From positions 95,456-159,455 of the forward strand of contig NZ_JBLBVK010000048.1 in assembly GCF_047314965.1 (NCBI RefSeq): 64,000 nt of DNA, written 5' to 3'. Positions 58,417 through 64,000 of this stretch are shown here, one piece after another. A program made the position numbers and the translations under genes. Below the pieces are notes generated by a model. It did not search any database. It was given only the letters and a program-made list of their open reading frames with translations, and was not told the origin of the DNA. The stretch comes from JAVJUV01 sp047314965 (lineage in GTDB: Bacteria; Pseudomonadota; Alphaproteobacteria; Rhodobacterales; Rhodobacteraceae). Each line of letters starts with the position of its first letter. Position 1 is the first letter of the stretch.

Positions 58417-60711
58417 ATGACCGAAGTCAGTGACGACCCCAATATCGAGCCCCGTGATACCAGCGAGCCGCTTCGCCGGGCCATTGGCGATCGCTATCTG
58501 ACATATGCCTTGTCGACCATCATGCACCGCGCCTTGCCCGATGCGCGGGACGGTCTGAAGCCGGTTCACAGGCGAATCCTCTACGCCATGCGCGAGTTGC
58601 GACTCAGCTCTTCGGGAGGCTTCCGGAAGTCGGCGAAGATCTCGGGCGACGTGATGGGCAACTATCACCCGCACGGCGACGCCGCTATCTACGATGCGAT
58701 GGCGCGTCTGGCGCAGGATTTCAACGTGCGCTACCCGCTGGTGGACGGGCAGGGCAACTTCGGCAATATCGACGGTGATAACCCGGCCGCCAGCCGGTAC
58801 ACCGAAGCGCGGATGACCGCAGCCGCCGAGGCGTTGCTGGAAGGGTTGGACGAGAACGCCGTCGATTTCCGCCCGAACTATGACGGCACCCTGACCGAGC
58901 CGGTCGTATTGCCGGCGGCTTTTCCGAATCTCCTGGCCAACGGCTCCTCGGGAATCGCCGTGGGCATGGCCACCAACATTCCACCGCACAACATCGGCGA
59001 TCTCTGTGACGCGGCGATCCACCTCGCGAAGGCCAAGAACAGCGAACTGGTTCGCGACGACACGCTGATCGAGATGGTCAAGGGACCGGATTTCCCGACC
59101 GGCGGCATCTGCATCGAACCGCCCGAGGCGGTTGCCGAGGCGTATCGCACCGGACGGGGCGGTTTCCGGGTGCGCGCGCGCTGGGAGGTCGAGGATCTTG
59201 GTCGTGGCCAGTGGCAGATTGTCGTCACCGAAATTCCCTACCAGGTTCAGAAAAGCCGCCTGATCGAGAAGATCGCCGAGACGATCCAGACCAAGAAGGT
59301 TCCGATCCTTGGCGATGTGCGGGACGAATCCGCCGACGACATCCGGATCGTTCTGGAACCGAAGTCGCGGAACGTGGATCCGGACGTTCTGATGAACATG
59401 CTGTTCCGCAACTCGGACCTGGAGAGCCGGTTCAGCCTGAACATGAACGTGCTGATTGACGGCGTGACGCCGAAGGTCTGCTCGCTGAAAGAAGTGCTGC
59501 GCGCGTTTCTGGATCACAGGCGCGAGGTTCTTAGGCGTCGTTCCGAGCATCGCATCGAGAAGATCGAACACCGCCTCGAGGTGCTGGAAGGCTTTATCAC
59601 AGCCTTCCTGAACCTGGATCGTGTGATCGACATCATCCGCTACGACGACGAACCGAAAGCCGCGCTGATGCGCGAGGACTGGAGCCGCGACTTCGTGCGC
59701 GCCACCTCGGAGGCCGACTATGTCTCGCCGCCCAAAGGCGATGGCGAACTGTCCGAGGTTCAGGTCGACGCGATCCTGAACATGCGCCTCAGGTCGCTGC
59801 GCCGTCTTGAGGAACTGGAACTGAAGCGCGAACGCGACGAATTGCAGGCCGAATGGGCCGATCTTCAGGACCTTCTGGAAAGCGAGGACCGCCAGTGGAA
59901 GGCGATCGGCGACCAGTTGCGCGACGTGAAGAAGCAATTCGCAGATCCGCGGCGAACGACTTTCGCCGAAGCCGCCGAGGTCGAGGACGTGCCGCTGGAA
60001 GCGATGATCGAACGGGAGCCGATCACCGTTGTCTGCAGCCAGATGGGCTGGATCCGGGCGATGACCGGCCACATCGACCTGACCCGCGAGCTGAAGTTCA
60101 AGGATGGCGACGGCCCGCGCCATATCTTCCACGCCGAGACGACCGACCGGTTGCTGATGTTCGGCTCGAACGGGCGGTTCTATACGCTGTCGGCGTCCAG
60201 CCTGCCCGGAGGGCGCGGCATGGGAGAGCCGGTGCGCCTTATGGTCGACCTGCCGAACGAGGCCGAAATCGTCGATCTGTTCATCCACCGTCCCGGTGCG
60301 AAGCTGCTGGTCGCGTCAAGTGCCGGCGACGGCTTTGTCGTTGCCGAGGACGACGTGGTGGCGCAGACACGTGCCGGAAAGCAGGTGCTGAACGTGAAGG
60401 ACGACGTGCGCGCCGCCGTGTGCCGTCCGGTCGATGGCGACCAGGTGGCGGTCGTGGGCGAGAACCGCAAGATGCTGGTCTTCCCGGTCGCCGATCTGCC
60501 CGAAATGGGCCGCGGCAAGGGTGTCAGGCTTCAGAAATACAAGGACGGCGGGCTGTCCGATGCCCGGACCTTCACGCTTGCCGACGGCCTCAGCTGGCTC
60601 GATCCCGCGGGACGGACCCGTACTGTCACCGATCTGGACGAGTGGACCGGCGCGCGCGCCAGTGCCGGACGCATGGCACCACGGGGCTTTCCTCAAAACA
60701 ACAAATTTTGA
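58417..60711 (+). CDS. parC: DNA topoisomerase IV subunit A
   Basis: A 764-residue type IIA topoisomerase A subunit. The breakage-reunion domain has YLTYALSTIMHRALPDARDGLKPVHRRI, NYHPHGDAAIY, PLVDGQGNFGN and the catalytic tyrosine in ASRYTEARMT. The C-terminal beta-pinwheel is shorter than in GyrA and lacks the GyrA box, which favours ParC. It separates replicated chromosomes with ParE. ATG 58417 begins the conserved part. Confidence 0.93.
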   Translation: MTEVSDDPNIEPRDTSEPLRRAIGDRYLTYALSTIMHRALPDARDGLKPVHRRILYAMRELRLSSSGGFRKSAKISGDVMGNYHPHGDAAIYDAMARLAQDFNVRYPLVDGQGNFGNIDGDNPAASRYTEARMTAAAEALLEGLDENAVDFRPNYDGTLTEPVVLPAAFPNLLANGSSGIAVGMATNIPPHNIGDLCDAAIHLAKAKNSELVRDDTLIEMVKGPDFPTGGICIEPPEAVAEAYRTGRGGFRVRARWEVEDLGRGQWQIVVTEIPYQVQKSRLIEKIAETIQTKKVPILGDVRDESADDIRIVLEPKSRNVDPDVLMNMLFRNSDLESRFSLNMNVLIDGVTPKVCSLKEVLRAFLDHRREVLRRRSEHRIEKIEHRLEVLEGFITAFLNLDRVIDIIRYDDEPKAALMREDWSRDFVRATSEADYVSPPKGDGELSEVQVDAILNMRLRSLRRLEELELKRERDELQAEWADLQDLLESEDRQWKAIGDQLRDVKKQFADPRRTTFAEAAEVEDVPLEAMIEREPITVVCSQMGWIRAMTGHIDLTRELKFKDGDGPRHIFHAETTDRLLMFGSNGRFYTLSASSLPGGRGMGEPVRLMVDLPNEAEIVDLFIHRPGAKLLVASSAGDGFVVAEDDVVAQTRAGKQVLNVKDDVRAAVCRPVDGDQVAVVGENRKMLVFPVADLPEMGRGKGVRLQKYKDGGLSDARTFTLADGLSWLDPAGRTRTVTDLDEWTGARASAGRMAPRGFPQNNKF

Positions 60712-60765
60712 CCGCATTTTCCCGTTCAGGTAGTCTGGCACAGCTATTTTGACTGGAATTTCATT

Positions 60766-61953
60766 ATGGATCAGAATTTCGACAAAGCCCTCGCAGGCAA
60801 GTACTCGGGCGACGGGCCGGGCATTTTTCGCCTCGCTTTCGTGACTTCGCTTCTAACTCTGCTGACGGTCGGCATCTACCGTTTCTGGGCCAAGACCCGG
60901 ATCCGAAAGTACATCTGGTCTTCCGTCTCTCTGGAGGGCGACTCCTTCGAATATACCGGCACCGGGCTTGAAAAGCTGCTGGGCTTTCTGGTCGCCATCG
61001 TTGTCCTGGCGCTTTACCTGGCGGTGGTCCAGATGGTGCTGTTCTTCTTCGGGATGAACATGTTCTCCGAGCCGGCCTCGATCGAGGAGATGGTGGCCCA
61101 GATGGGCGCGACCTACCTGACGATTTTCGCCGTCGCTCCGCTCTGGTTCTTCGCGACCTATCGCGCACGCCGCTACAAGCTGGCACGCACCCGCTGGCGC
61201 AGCATCCGCTTTGGCATGGAAAAGGGTGCATGGGGCTATGCGTTTCGTGCGATCGGTCACTGGCTCCTGACGATATCGACGCTTGGCCTCCTGCTGCCGC
61301 GACAGACCTTCTATCTCGAAAAGTACATGACGGATCGCAGCTGGTACGGGTCGGCACAGTTCACGCAGGGCGGCAAGTGGACCGCTCTCTATTCTGCCAT
61401 GAAGCATATTTTCATCGCCATCGGCATCGTGCTTCTTGGGGGGGCCTTGTTGGCCATGGAGAACGCCGCCATTGGCGTGGTTCTCCTTGTTGTCGGGTAT
61501 ATCTGGGGTGCTGTCGGACTTGTGTACTACCGCGTCCGGGCCTTCGCCTATCTGACCGACAACAAGGCCCTTGGTGGCGGAATCGAGTTTCGCGCCAATC
61601 CCAGCACCCGAACCCTGATCGGAATCGTCCTTCTTGGCGGCCTTGCGATCGGGGTCGCCGCGGCCGTTCTTTTCGGAGCTGCGGGAACAGTGATCTTCGG
61701 CGCTGCCTTGTCGAATGGCGCCGTTCCCTCGGGCGCGATCGCGGTGTTTGCGGTGCTGTTCTATCTCGCGGCTTTCCTTGTCATCGGGGCGCTTTCTCTG
61801 GCCCTCGTCACCCAGCCGGTCATCCGGCATGTGGTCGAAACGCTGAGCCTGCCAGACACGAGAGGTCTTGGCGTCATCCGCCAGCGCGCCCATGACGACG
61901 GCGCCGATGCCGAGGGCTTCGCGGACGCACTGGATGTGGGCGGCGCGATCTGA
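60766..61953 (+). CDS. YjgN/DUF898-family membrane protein
   Basis: A 395-residue protein with about eight helices and the DUF898 signatures FLTLLTVGIYRFWAKTRIRKYIWSS and RRYKLARTRWRSIRF. Function is unknown. Its stop overlaps the M48 peptidase start (TGATG), as is common for this pair in Rhodobacterales. Confidence 0.85.
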   Translation: MDQNFDKALAGKYSGDGPGIFRLAFVTSLLTLLTVGIYRFWAKTRIRKYIWSSVSLEGDSFEYTGTGLEKLLGFLVAIVVLALYLAVVQMVLFFFGMNMFSEPASIEEMVAQMGATYLTIFAVAPLWFFATYRARRYKLARTRWRSIRFGMEKGAWGYAFRAIGHWLLTISTLGLLLPRQTFYLEKYMTDRSWYGSAQFTQGGKWTALYSAMKHIFIAIGIVLLGGALLAMENAAIGVVLLVVGYIWGAVGLVYYRVRAFAYLTDNKALGGGIEFRANPSTRTLIGIVLLGGLAIGVAAAVLFGAAGTVIFGAALSNGAVPSGAIAVFAVLFYLAAFLVIGALSLALVTQPVIRHVVETLSLPDTRGLGVIRQRAHDDGADAEGFADALDVGGAI

Positions 61954-63095
61954 TGCGCCCTCCCGAGGGACCCGTTGCCGCTGTTTTCTTCGACGGGCAG
62001 ACGTCCTCGCGGCACGAGGTCTCGGTCAGCGTCGACTGGCGGACTCCGGCGGCGCTGATCCTTGACGGCACGACGCCTGGCCTTCCGCGGCGCTGGCCGC
62101 TGGACCGGCTTCGGGCGCTTTCGGACCGGGCCGACGTGAAGACGCTTGTGGTGACGGTCGTCGCCGATACCGAGGACGAGGCCCCGCGGGATCCTGCGCG
62201 CCTTGTCATCGCCGATCCGGCGCTTCGCGACTGGATCCGCACCTCGCGTCCCGACCTGTTCCGCCGTGATCTGCGCGAAGGCGCGCGGTTCCGGCTGGCA
62301 ACACGCGCGATCGGCGCGCTGGCGGCCTTCCTGGTGATCCTTTTCGTACTCTTGCCGCAGATGGCCAACACGCTGGCCGGACTGATCCCGGCCGAGCGCG
62401 AAGCCCAACTGGGCAAAGCGACAGTGCGACAGATCGAGATGGTCTTCGGCGGTTCCGGCGGCATTGCTCGCTGCGAGACACAGGACGCGCTGGCGATCTG
62501 GAATGCGCTGGCCGAGCGCTTTGTCGACCGTGCGGCATATGACGCGCCGCTGACGGTGATCGTGCTGGACGATCCGATGGTCAACGCCTTCGCCGCACCC
62601 GGCGGTCACATCGTGTTCTTCCGAGGAATGATCGACGCGGCGCAAAGCCCGGATGAACTGGCGGCGGTCATGGCCCACGAGGTCGGACATGTCGTTGCCC
62701 GGGACCCGACCCGGCTGATGCTGCGCTCGGTCGGTTCGGTCGGACTTCTGGGGCTGCTGCTGGGAGATTTCGCCGGAGGCGGCCTGATCGTCATCCTCGC
62801 CGATCAGCTTCTCGATTCCAGCTACAGCAGCGAGGCCGAGTTGCAGGCGGACGCGTACGCCTTCGAGCGCATGGTCGCCGAAGGTATCGATCCCGGTGCG
62901 CTGGGCGATCTGTTCGGGCGCTTGCGTGACCGCCACGGGGATGTCGACGGGTTGGTCTCTCATATCGTGACCCACCCCTCGCTCTCGGAGCGGATGGCCG
63001 AAGCACGGCGTCAGAGCGAAAGGGTTGGCAACCCGTCTCCCGCTCTGACGGAAGCGCAGTTCGAGACTCTGAAGGCCAGCTGCCGGGGCGATTAG
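61953..63095 (+). CDS. M48-family metallopeptidase, membrane-anchored
   Basis: A 380-residue protein. One hydrophobic segment at about 116-136 (IGALAAFLVILFVLLPQMA) anchors it. The zinc site is MAHEVGHVVARDPTR, with the Glu ligand in SSEAELQADAYAFE. The C-terminal THPSLSERM carries a conserved histidine. It may clip membrane proteins or DUF898 partner. Overlap with the previous gene suggests joint function. Confidence 0.85.
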   Translation: MRPPEGPVAAVFFDGQTSSRHEVSVSVDWRTPAALILDGTTPGLPRRWPLDRLRALSDRADVKTLVVTVVADTEDEAPRDPARLVIADPALRDWIRTSRPDLFRRDLREGARFRLATRAIGALAAFLVILFVLLPQMANTLAGLIPAEREAQLGKATVRQIEMVFGGSGGIARCETQDALAIWNALAERFVDRAAYDAPLTVIVLDDPMVNAFAAPGGHIVFFRGMIDAAQSPDELAAVMAHEVGHVVARDPTRLMLRSVGSVGLLGLLLGDFAGGGLIVILADQLLDSSYSSEAELQADAYAFERMVAEGIDPGALGDLFGRLRDRHGDVDGLVSHIVTHPSLSERMAEARRQSERVGNPSPALTEAQFETLKASCRGD

Positions 63096-63154
63096 TGGCA
63101 TTGCAGCCCTCTCTTCGTCGCGCTACCACCAAGTTGGGCATCCGAGGGGGCAAT

Positions 63155-63790
63155 ATGAGACAGCAGCTTTTTGCAGCGATGAGCGTTCTGGTACTGGCGG
63201 CTTGCGCGGCGGAGGAAGATCTGACGCTTGCACCCGAGCCACTGGGCCAGTTCCGCCTTGGCCATAACATCGCGATTGCGGACAACGTCACCAAGGGTCC
63301 CTTCTCGCGCGATTTCACCGAGGATCAGCTTGAAGCCGCCGTCCAGAACGCCGTGGCGGAGCGGTTGCGCCGCTATGACGGCGATGGTCTGTACCATCTC
63401 GGGATCGTTATCGGCGGCGTCGTCCTGGCAGCGCCAGGCATTCCCGTCGTCTATGCACCGCGCTCCGCGATGATTGTCGACGTCACGGTGTTCGACAACG
63501 ACACGCGCAAGAAGCTGAACGAAGAGCCGTTCCGCATCGTCGCGAGCGAGGGTCTGAGAAACGCGGCCCCGATCATCGGTTCGGGCTATGTCCGGTCCGC
63601 GGACGAGCAGTTGGAAAACCTCGCTAAAGAGGTCGCCAAGGCGATCGAGGAGTGGCTCCGGGAAAATCCGTCCTGGTTCGCTCCCCGCGAAGGGCAGGTT
63701 CGAGTACCCTATGATATCTCGGTCGACGCGCCGGAGATTGACGCGTCTTCGACAACGGATATCGCCGAGGCGGCGCAAGAGGCGAACTGA
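63155..63790 (+). CDS. lipoprotein of unknown function
   Basis: A 211-residue lipoprotein with lipobox VLAACA (Cys about 17) and GAGGGGGCAAT before ATG 63155. The body has GHNIAIADNVTKGP and a C-terminal amphipathic segment ENLAKEVAKAIEEWLRENP. No family is recognised with certainty. It sits between the M48 gene and tuf. Confidence 0.72.
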   Translation: MRQQLFAAMSVLVLAACAAEEDLTLAPEPLGQFRLGHNIAIADNVTKGPFSRDFTEDQLEAAVQNAVAERLRRYDGDGLYHLGIVIGGVVLAAPGIPVVYAPRSAMIVDVTVFDNDTRKKLNEEPFRIVASEGLRNAAPIIGSGYVRSADEQLENLAKEVAKAIEEWLRENPSWFAPREGQVRVPYDISVDAPEIDASSTTDIAEAAQEAN

Positions 63791-63860
63791 CGCTTGATTT
63801 TCCCTGCCCGATGCCCTAGGTGCGCCGCGATACGGACCCACCCAAGAAGGCAATAGGGCG

Positions 63861-64000
63861 ATGGCAAAGGCAAAGTTTGAGAGAACGAAACCGCACGTTA
63901 ACATTGGCACGATTGGCCACGTTGACCATGGCAAGACGACGCTGACGGCTGCGATCACGAAGTATTTCGGCGAGTTCCGCGCGTATGACCAGATTGACGG
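63861..64000 (+). CDS. tuf: elongation factor Tu, 3' end outside window
   Basis: The first 46 codons of EF-Tu: MAKAKFERTKPHVNIGTIGHVDHGKTTL, including the GTP-binding G1 loop GHVDHGKT. The ATG at 63861 is preceded by AAGAAGGCAATAGGGCG. EF-Tu brings aminoacyl-tRNA to the ribosome. The remainder lies beyond the window. Confidence 0.95.
   Translation, partial: MAKAKFERTKPHVNIGTIGHVDHGKTTLTAAITKYFGEFRAYDQID

Noticed and set aside
58411..60288. 625-codon minus-strand open frame
   Set aside because: It is antisense to parC, whose frame contains all topoisomerase motifs.

Overview
The window reads as chromosomal DNA of a Rhodobacterales alphaproteobacterium (Roseobacter-like). It is GC-rich. It carries the pckA / chvI-chvG / hprK-rapZ-EIIA-HPr neighbourhood typical of Alphaproteobacteria, a CcrM GANTC methyltransferase, methylsuccinyl-CoA dehydrogenase of the ethylmalonyl-CoA pathway, and GTTAGCGC-type LacI-family operators. 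No integrase, transposase or CRISPR array was seen.

Layout. 1-1025: 3' part of a PLP-dependent decarboxylase. 1291-4481: a graveyard with a decayed peptidase/hydrolase/membrane fusion and a siroheme synthase remnant. 4664-7257: a run of envelope genes (SH3-domain protein, GlsB-like membrane protein, two lipoproteins) closed by a terminator. 7267-11981: divergent gluconate/idonate dehydrogenases, then an extradiol-type dioxygenase with LigK- and GalD-like enzymes. 12023-21281: one long minus-strand capsule operon (nucleotide-sugar dehydrogenase, GSCFA-like protein, glycosyltransferase, UDP-glucuronate epimerase, KpsM, KpsT, KpsE) with a perfect CtrA-type box in front. 21604-29153: two RTX-type calcium-binding proteins, a ThDP enzyme and a serralysin with an inserted domain. 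29277-32659: a LacI-family regulator with its own operator, tRNA-Arg(CCT), a phage-like small regulator, a hairpin-rich non-coding stretch and a membrane-anchored winged-helix protein encoded with a small secreted protein.

32836-45062: housekeeping and metabolism (rnhB, ccrM, HAD hydrolase, ppaC, recO, a reductase-like epimerase, an MFS transporter, mcd, a ferric-reductase-like flavoprotein). 45162-51602: pckA faces chvI-chvG, followed by the PTS-type regulatory genes hprK, rapZ, EIIA and HPr. 51607-63790: hydroxyacyl-CoA dehydrogenase, etfA/etfB, cobalamin adenosyltransferase, a HIG1-type membrane protein, parC, a DUF898/M48 pair and a lipoprotein. The window ends in the first 46 codons of EF-Tu.

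How the genes work together. Carbon flux is a recurrent theme: pckA has two LacI-type half-sites exactly 31 bp apart that match the operator in front of the LacI regulator 16 kb away, so that protein is a good candidate to control pckA. The electron-transfer flavoprotein, mcd and the hydroxyacyl-CoA dehydrogenase belong to acyl-CoA metabolism. The cell-cycle theme is shown by ccrM, three GANTC sites in its upstream region, and a CtrA-type box before the capsule operon. No search could be run; families are named from motifs and recalled protein similarity.
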